Assembly (NCBI GenBank): GCA_009760855.2
Contig: WPIO01000129.1
Coordinates: 248,001 to 312,000 of the forward strand
Length of the DNA: 64,000 nucleotides
Direction: 5' to 3'
Source: Cristatella mucedo
Taxonomy: Eukaryota; Bryozoa; Phylactolaemata; Cristatellidae
Shown here: one piece after another, positions 10,112 to 21,430 of the stretch
How the letters are laid out: each line of letters opens with the position of its first letter
How positions within the stretch are numbered: position 1 is the first letter of the stretch
Position numbers and translations under genes: made by a program
Notes under the pieces: model-generated
What the model saw: only the letters and a program-made list of their open reading frames with translations
Database searches by the model: none
Told to the model about the DNA's origin: nothing

Positions 10112-12705
10112 AAACTTCTTGTCATTGACCTTTTAGATTTACTATTGAGAATTTCTCTTTAACTCCACTTAAACTACGTTTTCTGAGATATTTGCATGGG
10201 ACAGCAGTAAGGTTATTTGGCGTGAGATTGCGTTGTTCTGCTATTATGGAGTTTACTTCTCAATAAATGGCCTTTAAAATTCAGCTTTAATGATACTAAG
10301 ACATAATTTGAGGCTGATGGCAAATGTGTTTAGTTTTATTGTGGACGGTAGCTTTAAATGTTTGCGTCCTGATATTTACATAGGAGGTGTAGATCTAAAG
10401 GGCCATTGTAGACTGGCAGATTAAATTCGAGGTCAAATCAAGAGGAACAATCTTTATGGTGATCGTTGAGAAAAATAAATACTGCTGGATCAAGATTGTT
10501 GCAAGGATTTAAATGTCATTAGTACACAATGATTTTGTCATACTTACAAATATAGACTAGCTCGGAAAGCAGCTGAACGTATATTCGCATAAGTACTCCT
10601 GTATCGTACTTATTTAGTCGTACTTAAGAAGCCGCTATACAGTCAGCATCTAAACGTCAGGATAATGCACCGATGATGGATGGCCCAACACTTCTTGATT
10701 ATATAGCGTTGGCCTTTTTCACTTTAAAAGAATATCCTACGACATTCAAGGCATGTGATTAAATAGTCCAAAATACACAGCTTTCAGTGTGCAGTTTCAT
10801 GCATGATCAGTTTTTTGCTAATTTAACCTCCACTGCAAACCATTGCCTGACTAGACGAGCAAATGTATGGTGCCTAGTCAGAAGAGCAAATTTTACAGGA
10901 CTGTTTCAATTGGTATGCTATATCATTCCAGGAAAAGGTTAAATTAGGTGAAGGGTACAGTAGACAATAGAAAGGAAAATGCTATTGTGATCAGCTACAG
11001 TGTCTATGCACTTCAGGATTTGGTGTTTGAAGATATATTTCAGATTTAAGTAGAAAAAAGGTAAATACAAAGAAAGATTTTGGTGCGGTCATATTTTAAG
11101 GGTTTGTATAGGCGTGAATTCATAGGTTACAATAACGGGAGACTGTCCTATCGTGATTAATACTATGTCATAACTGCTTTATCAATGAGCCGATTGGGAA
11201 ATTGGAAAAGATTCATTTGCCAAATGTGGCTCTTGCTGATCAGGTCTAGCTATCGAAATGAATGCAGACACGAGTCACGCAAGGAGATCATAATTTTCAG
11301 AGGATAGTACAGGAATGCTGCATGAAAAGTCTGACATAATGGCAATCATTTTCTTCTGGAGGCAATGAATTATTGCCTCCAAAGGTCTATGATGGTTTGG
11401 AGACCTCAATACTTCGGAAATGTAGCACAGAAAGGAGATGACTGTTAATGACTAAGCATTGCATTCAGTGAGAAACGGTGAACAATTTTAATCTCACTAA
11501 TAGTGTAAATATGACCTCAGGGTATGGAAACCAAGGAGCATGTTGGAGGTGCACAAGTCAGGGTCTGCCCATGCCGCTAGATAATTAATGCTACGTCTGG
11601 GTTACAGTAAGAAATTTCAGTTAACCTCTCTTTTGCTATGCCAATACCAGTCAAAGACGCCCTTATTGCGAGCGCCAGCAGATAACTGCAGTAAGAAATT
11701 CCTGAATAACAATATCAAAACCTAATAACAATGCATGGCTGCAAAAAATAGCTGAAGCAATATCGTTCACTGATGGTGTTGATTTAGTTGATGCTTATAT
11801 CAAAGGAATAGCATGCATGGCAGGGCGTGCCGAAAGAACGATAGATGAGGATTTATTCAAGTATTTGTGGATAGGAAAGCTGGTGCCGTAGAATATGGCA
11901 GCCCTATTGAGCTGACACTGGATTACATGTCTTCTATGTGGTTGGTTCCAATGTCCACGCCTTTGGTCCGGTTGGTGCTGGTGAAAAGCATTGAGAGTTT
12001 GTAAAAACCGAATTTCAGTGAAGCTTAAGTCAAAAGTATCAGCTTTAATACTGTATTTTCTTTATTACGTCCTCAGGTTACAAGTACATCGGAATTTCAA
12101 ATTGTGAAACATGTCTGAAAGATTAAAAATGCAGTCAATTTGCTTAAGCATAAAGCTTAAGAGCAAATGACTTGTTTGATTTTCTTTGAAGCCGCTTACT
12201 GTAGGAGGATGCGATCGTTTAAAACGAAATTTGTCTTTGAGTGCATTTAGTATTCACCAATAGAGACGGGAGCGTAAAATGCCGAAAGCATGTACGTGCT
12301 CACAGTAAGCCAAATGCAAGAGAAGCAAGGTGGCTATGGTTTCAGGCCCACGTGACCTCGTGAGTATTGGCCTCACAGCTCGCCAGCAATCACGTAGCCA
12401 TTGGTCGCTGAATCACCGACGGCCCAGCCCAGCAAGTTTGGGGGCAGTACGAATTTAGCTGCTATTGAGTTTGAAACCTGAAACGTGCTTAGCACACATG
12501 AATTGCTCCAGCCCAGCTACGGGTTTATTCGTAGGACATAAATCACCCTCGAGCAATGATGGTGAATGGCCTCGTGCAATTACTCATAGGATCAGTGAAA
12601 TAACGCAGGCATTGGGATTGAGAAGTTTGGCAACCAGTCGTCATTGCGGCTAGAGCAAGAGTCAGCATTTTCTAGCTGATGGATACCGAGTAGGTGACAG
12701 TTAAG
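10112..12705. other. No recognised gene (2.6 kb)
   Basis: AT-rich sequence without frames above about 60 codons, except 12465-12653 (no known motif). No element termini, splice-flanked exon or tandem repeat was recognised. Confidence 0.5.
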
Positions 12706-12845
12706 GGTTGGCTCGGCCCAGTGATTAATGTGCGCGCCCCGACCAAGGTTTTGCTGAGGTCGTGTGCTTGAGTCGTGTGGAATATGTGAAGCGTCTGAAT
12801 AAAGATAAAGTTCTCCTATTGTGCTACCAAAATTAATTATGTATT
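12706..12845 (+). mobile_element. SINE-A copy
   Basis: tRNA-derived SINE: A-box-like TCGGCCCAGTGATTAATG, CCCCGACCAAGG, and a decayed B-box region (GAGGTCGTGTGCTTGAG). The tail is GTGAAGCGTCTGAATAAAGATAAAGTTCTCC, resembling the LINE-A 3' end. Divergent from the other copies. Confidence 0.75.
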
Positions 12846-13659
12846 TATGTAAGGGTCTCACTGCTGCCATCTGAAATACACCCCCAATGAGAACTTGTTT
12901 AGGCCTTCTCCAACTATGGCTATATCCTCAGTGACTAGCCAGAGCTTAACGACGTAATGGCGCACTGTGACTAGAGAATACAGACACGTGGCTCGAGATA
13001 TCTTGGCTGTGCAAGTAAAGTCAAGCCACAACCCTAGAGTATCCGAAGAAAGAGACGTTCCAGCATGTCAAGGAACTGGCTGGTAAGCACATTTTCCATG
13101 CGATCAGTTAGCCCTGTTATGACCTGTCAGTTTCTTGCAATCCGAGATGCTTAAACCTCTAGAAGAGGCAAGTCTAGATTATGCCGCTGCGATGAATGTT
13201 TCTGCCTCTCAGTCGGCTGATTTCCATGAAATTCTACTTTACAGATGTACGTCTGTGCCTCTTCCTTCCAGAGGTCACAACCTGACGTCTGCCAAAAGAA
13301 TTCGCAGCGGAGGCTGTGGCCTGCAGAGGCAGATAGCATCAAGCCGACCAGTCAGGCATCTATGCAACCAGCACGCAAGCAAAATTGTGGTATGCGTTGT
13401 CATTCGGATAAAGCGCAGCTCTACCCTTGCACTATTCTCTCACCCCGTTCAGCAATAAAAACTTTCTTTCATTCTATGCAACTTTTGCTTCTGATTTTAG
13501 GGCTTTGACGGCACCAAACTTTCCCACATATAGTGACTTGAAAATTAAATTGAGCATGGTGGACTAATCGAATGAATTCACATTTTTGACAGGCTAACCA
13601 GACAAATGCTCTGATGGAACGTATGTGTCATGGCAACCTCAAACTACCTGGACAAGTAA
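12846..13659. other. No recognised gene
   Basis: Two overlapping short frames (13135-13458 and 13245-13508) occur, with no motif that I recognise. AATAAA-like words at 13455. No repeat family identified. Confidence 0.45.
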
Positions 13660-13840
13660 ATTTCTTGTTAATGATCTGGTCAGCTCGACAGTCAGAGTCT
13701 TGCTACTTTTAGCTAAATGGAATTGCCGAAATTAAGGCCTGCCTAGTAAGCAACACCACAGGGAAACTGGTACCTGAATATATTGCGAATCTTTGGTCTA
13801 GATTTTTTAACTGTACGCTCCCACGTTTAATGGTATTTGA
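13660..13840 (+). mobile_element. Degenerate LINE-A fragment
   Basis: Across frames the translation gives SSTVRVLLL, then IAEIKACLVSNTTGKLVPEY and FFNC. This parallels STVKSAYFQLHNIAKI(R)ACLD and TSKLVxAFVTSRLDFCNS of better copies. No tail is present, so it is a short internal piece. Confidence 0.55.
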
Positions 13841-13912
13841 AAGAGGCTAAAATTCTGTTGTGGTTATACGAGAGGGTAAGTTAAATACATTAAGATAAGA
13901 TATTTCTCATCA

Positions 13913-14055
13913 AGCTGTTTTGGCCCAGCGGTTACGGTGCTCGCCCCGACCAAGGTGTGGCTGAGGTTGGGCTTGAGCCCAGAGGCATATGTGAAGTGCC
14001 TGAATAGAGATTAAGTTCTCTTAGGGTGCTGTACAAGTCGATTGTATTTATTGGC
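13913..14055 (+). mobile_element. SINE-A copy
   Basis: A well-preserved copy: A-box-like TTTGGCCCAGCGGTTACGG, GCTCGCCCCGACCAAGG, B-box-like GGGCTTGAGCCC. The LINE-type tail has the inverted words AGAGA-TTAAGT-TCTCT at 14006-14021 and ends GGTGCTGTACAAG. Box A and box B similarity points to a tRNA origin and Pol III transcription. Confidence 0.85.
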
Positions 14056-14849
14056 TCTGGTATGGACACTATTAAAAAAATTCGTTTTTTTATTTTGTGG
14101 TCATGCTAAAGAATTACGCCTCTACATATTTGTTAATGCTTGTCATTATAGCATTGCGGTTTGATAAAGGTTAATTATTCAACGCCACACTAAGAAAATT
14201 TGGCCATCACGACAATAAAGATATAAAGCTGCCGCCCCAGATAATTCTTAGTCTATTCAATAACATCAACTATATAGCACACTTCGGTCTTTCAAAATAT
14301 TGCTGCAAAATGAGATCTGCCAAAACTCAACAACGTTAGCGAGAAACTCTTGATACCGTCTAAAACTAAACATTTATTTTAATAAGATTAATAATAATAA
14401 TGCATGCGTATATCTCTCACAGAAAAACAAATCATGCATTTTGTATAAGCTGTAAAGGAAGTATTTCCAAATTTTTAATGAAAGCATGCTCAATATTAAC
14501 AAGTATACTGTGGTTAGAGGTGAAATAAATTCACAGAGCGTGCATGCAAATATGGTTACCTGGAGAATGTTTAGTGTCAGCATACATGTCCACATTACGG
14601 GTAAATCAAATAAGCCCTCTAAAAGCTGCCTAAATATTAATTTAAGTAAAGTAGCTTGAACTTAAATGAGCAACACTTTTCAGTGAATTACTGTTGGCGG
14701 TTTTACAGCTTAAGAAAATCTCAATTTAAATGTATTAACCAAATCCACAAGATATCTATAAACATCATTGATTTTTTCTATTGGATTTTATCGGGACCAG
14801 GAAATTTTCCACAGCTGCAAACAGTTGAGCTTGAATAATGCGTAGACTT
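14056..14849. other. No recognised gene
   Basis: AT-rich sequence with no identifiable gene. Words such as GCATGCAAATATGGTTAC near 14540 and CATACATGTCCAC near 14580 faintly recall the reversed LINE-A 3' UTR, so a decayed LINE-A tail may lie at about 14500-14640. Confidence 0.4.
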
Positions 14850-15235
14850 CGTCTCACGCAACAAAGAGAAATTATGGAGCATAGCAGAGTTAGGAGAGCA
14901 GTTGAGGTAGTGAGTAGCATGGAAGTAGCAGCTCAGGACCTCAGAAAAAGATGAGCCATAGTCGGCAGCAGAAGAGTAGTTGTCGTTTCGTAAGAATTTT
15001 GGAAGCGAGTTCCACAGTCTAGGACCTGCAGAGCTAAAGCTTCTGTCATCAACGGTCTTTAAGCGGAGTAATGGAACAGCTAATTTATTTTCCACACAGG
15101 ACCTGAAGGCTCGAACAGGCTGAAACTGATTCAGCAGTTCAGCTAGGTACGAAGGAGCCAAGCCGTGGCGGGCCTTGTGGGTCAGCGTAAGAACTCCATA
15201 GAAATGAATTTAAATGCCGCTCAGCCGTTCCGGTA
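14850..15235 (-). mobile_element. LINE-B copy, C-terminal part
   Basis: A reverse-strand frame (14778-15161) reads MAPSYLAELLNQFQPV, then DRSFSSAGPRLWNSLPKFLR, the standard C-terminal signature of L2/CR1-type LINE ORF2 proteins. Nucleotide words match the LINE-B pieces at 1838-2115, 22441-22720 and 33885-34270. It is truncated on both sides. Confidence 0.8.
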
Positions 15236-15835
15236 CAAAACGCCCCGAGATATATGCCACGTATTTTAAATTAAAAAATGTACGAATAAATAACGAGTAT
15301 TGTATAATAACGCAATATAACATAATGCAATGAATCCGTTGCGCTCATTTTATACGGATACGTGGCTGCTGAAAATGAAGTTTTTTCAAAGTAACTGCAG
15401 CAAGCACCAATGCTAGCACGACACTGTTGCTTTCACTGTGAGCTAACTCTGTTACCGCCTTCGAAGCGCTGCTGAAGTCACCAGGACATAGCACTGCCTT
15501 GCTTTTTTTGCGATTCGGCGATCCAAGCAAGCACTGGCGATATGAAAATAGGGGAGTGACAGCCACGCGACAAGCAGGTAAACGAGCGTACAGGCAGCCA
15601 ATACGCAGCCAAAAGTACTAGTCTATTGGCTGGGCTTCTATGCATACACGCTGATTGTTATCTGTTAGACGATGAATTCTCACACGACGGTACTACCTCA
15701 GTAAAGTACCTACTTAGCTGTTCCCGTCGTAGTCACACTCAATACCCGAGTCTGGCGACCTTGTTCATTCAAGCACCGCAATGGCTTGTTCGAGTCTGTC
15801 TGGGCATGAACCAGCTTGCCTGTGCTTGACACGCC
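15236..15835. other. No recognised gene
   Basis: Short frames on both strands without known motifs. No repeat family recognised. Confidence 0.45.
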
Positions 15836-15940
15836 CGGGTCGTCAGACAGTGTCTTGCAAATGTAAAGCGCCTAGAGAGAGATTAAGTTATCTGAGGGCG
15901 CTTTATCAAGTGAATTATTATTATTATTATTATTATTGCA
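15836..15940 (+). mobile_element. LINE-A 3' tail only
   Basis: The last ~90 bp of LINE-A: AATGTAAAGCGCCTAGAGAG, ATTAAGTTATCTGAGGGCGC, then (ATT)n at 15915-15938. Extreme 5' truncation, typical of target-primed reverse transcription that stopped early. Confidence 0.85.
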
Positions 15941-16010
15941 GTGGAACTTCTTTCGCTGTCGTACCCTTACTGGCCTGTGTAACCACACAAAGTTCATCCC
16001 ACCACCCTCT

Positions 16011-16175
16011 TGTATGCCGCGATGGCATGCTAGGTAAGGCTTTTCACAACATCGGTCCCGAGGCCGTGAGTTCTAATCCAAAGGTGGGTGAAACTGTATC
16101 ACAGCTACAAATGGTGGTGATAGCCATTATGGCTCTTCTGTCGCTACACAAAAGAAGCTGTTAAATCAGTTAGTA
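16011..16175 (+). mobile_element. SINE-B copy
   Basis: A-box-like GATGGCATGCTAGGTAAGG and decayed B-box (GTGAGTTCTAATCC). The body is GGTGGTGATAGCCATTATGG and the 3' end TCTGTCGCTACACAAAAGAA, then GCTGTTAAATCAGTTAG. It matches 54736-54905. Confidence 0.8.
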
Positions 16176-16329
16176 TGTTTTGCTTGCGTCGCTGACTCAC
16201 CCAGTCCCATTCCTATGCGTGAGAGCAATTCAGTTGCAATCACTCGCGTGTGGCACGGAATGCTGGACGGATGTTGCAGCGTTCACTGTGACGTTCGCAG
16301 CGGGAACTAGCAGCTAGGTATCTGAAGCT

Positions 16330-16440
16330 GGCTCGTAACTCAAATTTAAACTCTCAAAGAATAAATCGGTTGAGAGACATCGCCTAGCTGAAAAAGCTCG
16401 TAAGTTGGAAGACTCGTAAGTAGAGAAAAGACACTGTATA
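16330..16440. mobile_element. Possible pogo/Tigger-like terminus or MITE
   Basis: The words GGCTCGTAACTCAAATTTAA and AGCTCGTAAGTTGGAAG, then ACTCGTAAGTAGAGAA and CACTGTA, resemble subterminal sequence of Tigger-type elements. Only one end is clear, so element limits are uncertain. Confidence 0.35.
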
Positions 16441-16443
16441 TTA

Positions 16444-18556
16444 CAGCCAATCTCTATTATAAGCAAACAGAAAATCCAGAGAAAAAAGTTGCTTTTAGCC
16501 GAGGTTCTTACAGGTGGGGTTACTTAAGCTCATTTTTAAGCATTATGTTATTCAATTTTCAAAGTAATTTTATCAAAAATTAACCTAAACAGCAAAACCA
16601 TCTGTAACTTTGCTCTGACTACGATTCTTCAAAGCATGTTTCTCAATTATTCCTTCAATAAGCTAAAAAATACATAATATTCAGTGAAATGATCTTCCAA
16701 ATATCAACGAACTGCGGCTAGTGAAATCAATGCGTCTGATTGAAAATCTTGCAAATAATCTAATAATCATAATCTAATAATCAAATAAAATTGTGTCACC
16801 TCATCGCAGATCACCACGTCGATCAATATTCCAAAGCACTCGATCGTGTTTTCATACCGACATTTCGATGCATACATAAGTGTGCATCTAAATCGTTTGA
16901 TGCTAAACCGAAGGCTTGCATTCGTTGGGCATGGTTTTCTTGAGCAATAATTTCACATTGATCGTTATGATTTGATCGATATATTTGCCAGTTTTGAAAC
17001 ATATCTTTCGAAAGCAGTTGGCTATGATGGGTAGGACGACGAAAAACCACGCACGTTTTAACATGTGCCTGGCCAACAAAACGTCCACCAATTTTGAAAT
17101 ATTTATCCCCGACGTCCCATTTTCGATCGCGTGCAACATTTTTCGCATAATTTGCTTTCGATAATGATCTTTCGCAGCTAAAATAATCTCGTGACCATAC
17201 TGTATAATCTGAGCTGTTGTATGCGGCCGCGTGAACACAAGTTCAATATTTATGAGTGGTGCTTCAATCTAATGGCAAGCAGCGTAATCCACGAAAATGA
17301 TAATTTTTTGTTTTTTCAATGCCCGGTCTAATTTGTGCGACGTATCCGTTCATATTATTCTGGTCATAACCGGACTACGATTGGCGTAATCTGGCAACGG
17401 TGATGAGACCAGGTGAAAGCATCCGGGCTTTATCCAATTTACCAAGATGGTTACACTATTCTTTTGAACTTTTCCGCCGATTGAATTGACGCCAGCCACA
17501 GCTAATGTTAGAGTCAGAGTTGCCTTTTATAACTATACCGATTCAGCCGCATTAAAATTTTCATTCAGCTCTATTCCATTGATTAGCCCAGGAAATTTTT
17601 CTCCGATTAATTGTTCGGAAGCCTCATTGTCCGCCGTTGCTTATTCGCAATGTATTAGCATGAATGCGATTTTCTTTTCTTCTTGAACCTATTGAGCCAA
17701 GCTTCCTATGGTTTATCGTGTGCGAGCATATTCTCCAATTGACGAGCTTCTCGTATCATTAATGGTCTATTTATGGGAGCATTATGAACCCGTATTGATT
17801 AAAACCACGAGGATAACACTTCGTCGACTTCCTTGTAATACAAATTTCGCTGCCGTTTTCAATTTTAGCTCTCATTTCTAGAAATTCCCTCGAATTTTGT
17901 CTTCGTTTTTTTATTTTGTATTTTATTGATCACCAGGGTTGAACTGAATCGTAACGTCGTTTGCCTCGCTTGTCTTAAACGCATAAAAATGTTGAATATT
18001 TTTTCATATTCACAGCCTACCGGTTCTTCGACTCCTTTTCCGTCGCCATTCCAAAAATGCAAGATGGTTTTTAAATTTTTGACTTAACAGTGAAAATGTT
18101 TGCATTACTGATTGCATTCCTTTGAATGCTCCAATCTATAGAAAAATATGGCACACTTTTGGATCGATTCATGTTTGAGCCAAGAACCATTTTTTGAGTT
18201 TTACTTAAGCAATCATAGGATTATAGTGATAAGAAAACTGACGAACACAATGAAGACACAAATGCAACAAGAGAAATGACTAAATATATATTATTATTTT
18301 TACTCTGACAAATCGCTACGATCACGCGACATTGGCTTATTTTGTTAGGTTTAGGTAAGAGTTGCTTATAAGTGAGGACAATATGGTGCTGGAGAGAGAA
18401 AATTGCTCGCTTACATGTAAGGTTTGCTTATAACAGAGTTGCTCATAACCGAGGTTCTTCATGTATTAAAGATGGGAACAGAATTCGGGCATGGCCATTT
18501 GTTGCCTATATCCGAGACTTGCTTACAAGCGAGTTGCTAATAACCAAGGTTTACTG
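16444..18556 (-). mobile_element. pogo/Tigger DNA transposon with decayed transposase
   Basis: The element starts CAGCCAATCTCTATTATAAG and ends (reversed) CAGTAAACCTTGGTTATTAG. Its imperfect terminal inverted repeats are flanked on both sides by TA (16442-16443 and 18557-18558), the Tc1/mariner superfamily target duplication. The interior carries a reverse-strand transposase of the pogo/Tigger (CENP-B-like) kind: KIIIFVDYAACH at about 17269-17310 (second catalytic Asp), HYRKQIMRKMLHAIE at about 17120-17165, LLARHMLKRAWFFV and PIIANCFRKICFK at about 17000-17080. Stops and frameshifts lie between the blocks, so it is dead. About 2.1 kb, close to the usual full length of the family. Confidence 0.85.
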
Positions 18557-18558
18557 TA

Positions 18559-19091
18559 TTTCTTCACAGAACAGGACAGCAATTGTAGACCAATAGCCAT
18601 GGAAAAAGCAATCTAGAGAAAAAGCCGATCGGCGGTCATGGTCATAATACGCGGGAAGACTCGAGCTTTTTTGCGCGAGCTGCAATGCCAGGTAAAAATA
18701 GCAAGAAAGCCGCAGATCGTTTATGCGAAAGTAACTTGACTCAAGATGCTTTAAAATAGGAATGCTTTGCATTTAAATGGACTATGCGTTTTGAAGTCTC
18801 TAAAGAGGCAATTCTTGCCAGTGATGTCTACAAGATTAACCTTAACGGAGTTTATTATGGGTGAGAGCTAATATTATTTATATTGGTTTCAAATTTTGTT
18901 ATTAATAAATACAGATTTGTGCACTTTGATTGTTCTTGAAGTGAATGTGACAGCTAGTGTGACGAATTATAAAATTTTTGCTAATAGTTAAATTTAGTAA
19001 TCTAAATACCAATAATGATTAAACTAGCGAGTTTTGGAACGTAAAGTAACACATTCAGGGGGTTTCGAAGCTAAGCCCTACATTTTTATGC
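18559..19091. other. No recognised gene
   Basis: Only short frames, for example 18551-18772 on the minus strand. Nothing identified. Confidence 0.5.
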
Positions 19092-19235
19092 CGCACTGGT
19101 TTGGCCCAGTGGTTACGGTGCTCGCCCAGACAAAGGCCTGGCCGAGGGCATGGGCTCCAGCCCTGTAGCATAAGTGAAGCGCCTGAATATAGATTAAGTT
19201 CCGCCTGGGAGCTATAAAATTAATAGTATTATCGC
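19092..19235 (+). mobile_element. SINE-A copy
   Basis: A-box-like TGGCCCAGTGG at 19102-19112, GCTCGCCCAGACAAAGG and B-box-like GGGCTCCAGCCC. The LINE-type tail is AAGCGCCTGAATATAGATTA. Confidence 0.85.
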
Positions 19236-19729
19236 TCTTATTAAAGTTAGCACGCCCTGGAGTTCAAAGTTTGACCCCTTCCAATAAAAGCCTGAAAATT
19301 TTCTTGATAAGAGAGATTTTTAAAATTCGTCTTCTTCTAAATTATCAGACCGGCTAGCAGAGAAGATTTTGTGTTCTTGGAAAGCACTCTTTCATCACGT
19401 TCAAAGAGGACTTCGATTTTGCTGAAATGTGTGTCCTATAATTCCATAAGCTCAAGCTTCATGCATAATTGACTGTAACTGCTGCAGTTGTGTGAACCAA
19501 CCAGAAGCCAGTCATTAGGAAGCATAAGCACCTTAAGAGTTCCACTGACGGAATATTGATCGATAGAAAAACTAAAACGTTTAATCTGTTAAATGAACTT
19601 GCGACTTGTTTTGACAATGGTCAGCGGTAACATATCAGTCGTTTACTCATCTTGATGGTATAAATCACATTCCTACAACAGTCAGACAAGAGAAACAGAA
19701 GACACTGATTGACGTTTTATATATTATTG
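19236..19729. other. No recognised gene
   Basis: About 500 bp of unassigned AT-rich sequence between two SINE-A copies. Confidence 0.5.
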
Positions 19730-19890
19730 GCCCGAGAAGGTGGCACAATGGTTAGCTCTCTCTCGCCCCAATTGAGGTCAAGGTGAATGTATTTATTCAC
19801 CGAGGTTGTGAACTCAAGCCCTGTGGCATATGTGGAGCACCTGAATTGAAATTAAGTTCTCTTAAGTCGCTATACAAATGAGTTGTTATA
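19730..19890 (+). mobile_element. SINE-A copy with a small internal insertion
   Basis: Head GGTGGCACAATGGTTAGC, B-box-like GAACTCAAGCCC, tail AAGTTCTCTTAAGTCGCTAT then ACAAATGAG. About 20 extra bases (GTGAATGTATTTATTCACCG, which itself contains an inverted GTGAAT/ATTCAC) lie in the middle relative to other copies. Confidence 0.8.
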
Positions 19891-19984
19891 TATTATGTAT
19901 TCATTTATAAGCCCGGCATAAATAAACTGATTGGCAAGCAGTTGATCTGCAAGCAGCTGCTCAATGACTCCAATTCGGCTACCA

Positions 19985-20102
19985 TAATTATAGATAAATT
20001 TAATTCATTCGTATAGCGCCGTAAGAGAACTTAATCTCAATTCAGGGACACTTCACATATCATACGGAGCTCGAGCCCACGACCTCAGTAATGATTAACC
20101 CA
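19985..20102 (-). mobile_element. SINE-A copy, reversed and truncated
   Basis: Reverse complement of the SINE-A tail (ATTCATTCGTATAGCGCCGT, then AAGAGAACTTAATCT) followed by GAGCTCGAGCCCACGACCTC. The tRNA-like 5' end is cut near 20102. Confidence 0.8.
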
Positions 20103-20574
20103 ATAACAAGTCTTCCAATCAACATAACTTTTCTGTTAGGAAATTTGCAAAGCTATGTCGAATATTAACACCTTTCAAAAAAGCTATGGTCAGGCCATTA
20201 ATATGGAATGATAATAGATTAACAATATTATTTCTATTACTAAATAATTTGGGTCCGCCACATCGGTCAAAATCAGCAGCATAATATCTGTCTGGAACAG
20301 TAAAGCTGCCTCATCATACCACTTAGCTGTTGTTACTGGGTAATGCATGAAGTATCAAATTGAATATCCGATCTTTTCCCTTGGCTAAATGATTCACTGG
20401 TTTATAGGGGCTTTTTAACCCGAAATCATTGCTCACTACGAGGTGCCTTCGCAGTACCGGCTCCTCGGCACGCCATCTGGCCGACTCTTGCACATGATTC
20501 AAATTTCTATTGATCGGCCCGTCAGTTCGTGTGCGGGAATCAGTATTGCAGCTTGGGGACAAAGGAGCACTTGC
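20103..20574. other. No recognised gene
   Basis: Unassigned. The minus-strand frame 20323-20577 overlaps the LINE-A boundary and has no motif of its own. Confidence 0.4.
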
Positions 20575-20932
20575 CACCCGATATTGAACTCTCTCCCGAC
20601 CTGCGTCAGAACATCCCCTGACCTGACCACATTAAAAAAGAATTTAAAAACACGCCTATTTAGGACAGCATTTAGTGGGTCCCTGTGATTCGTCCTTCAT
20701 GTGCCTATGCATGCTGACATTGTGCATGCTGCCACTAACCACATTTGCATGCTGACCCTGTGCATGTCACCCCTAACCATGTTATTCAATTTGTTTGTTT
20801 ATCAAGCATGATATTACTCACCATTCAATTGCATTTCCCTTCGCAGTAAATGTAAAGCGCCTAGAGGGAGATTGAGTTCTCTGAGGGTGCTTGATCAAGT
20901 GCATTATTATTATATTATTATTATTATTGGCA
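20575..20932 (+). mobile_element. LINE-A copy, 3' end
   Basis: Last codons (NSLPTCVRTSPDLTTLKKNL, then KTRLFRTAFSGSL) are in frame to 20688, followed by the 3' UTR with two GCATGCTGAC words and the ACTAACCACATTTGCATGC block. The tail is AAAGCGCCTAGAGGGAGATT and the element ends in TTA/ATT repeats. A well-preserved 3' terminus. Confidence 0.85.
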
Positions 20933-21294
20933 GGTAAAGACCAGAGCTCCAACCAATTCCTATACCCCCAAAAATCACCAATAACCGACTTGAGTCTCAA
21001 TTTAAATAAATAAGTAAGTGCCAAGTTCATGTTGAATGAATGTTAAAATAGCGAGCTGCTAATGATTGACAAATGAAGGTCTCGCCATGCTTAGATAAAC
21101 ATGTCTGGCCATATGCACACATATTCTGCATATATTGACAGTCTAGATAAAAATATAGCTATTCCATTGGCAGCGATAGTCCAGCTAACATATTTCATGT
21201 GTGAGTCCACAAGTTGTCATAGCGACTAAGTGGATGTTAAGCAGGAGAAGCTTTTGCTAGAGCACGCACAGATTAAGAGGTTTTTTGTATTATT
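20933..21294. other. No recognised gene
   Basis: Unassigned AT-rich stretch. Confidence 0.5.
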
Positions 21295-21430
21295 GCAGCT
21301 GCCGACGGACTCCCTCTCACTAAGTAAAGAGAAGTCAACAAGTTGGATAGTGAGGGCAGTTTAGCTAGTGAGTAGCCTAGAATTTAATGCTCAGGACGGA
21401 TAGAAAGAATTGGCCACAGTCAGCTCCATC
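21295..21430 (-). mobile_element. Degenerate LINE-B fragment
   Basis: Word-level similarity to LINE-B 1838-2115: ACTCCCTCTCACTAAGTAAA, GTTGGATAGTGAGGGCAGTT, AGTGAGTAGCCTAGAA and GGCCACAGTCAGC occur in the same order. Strongly diverged. Confidence 0.55.
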
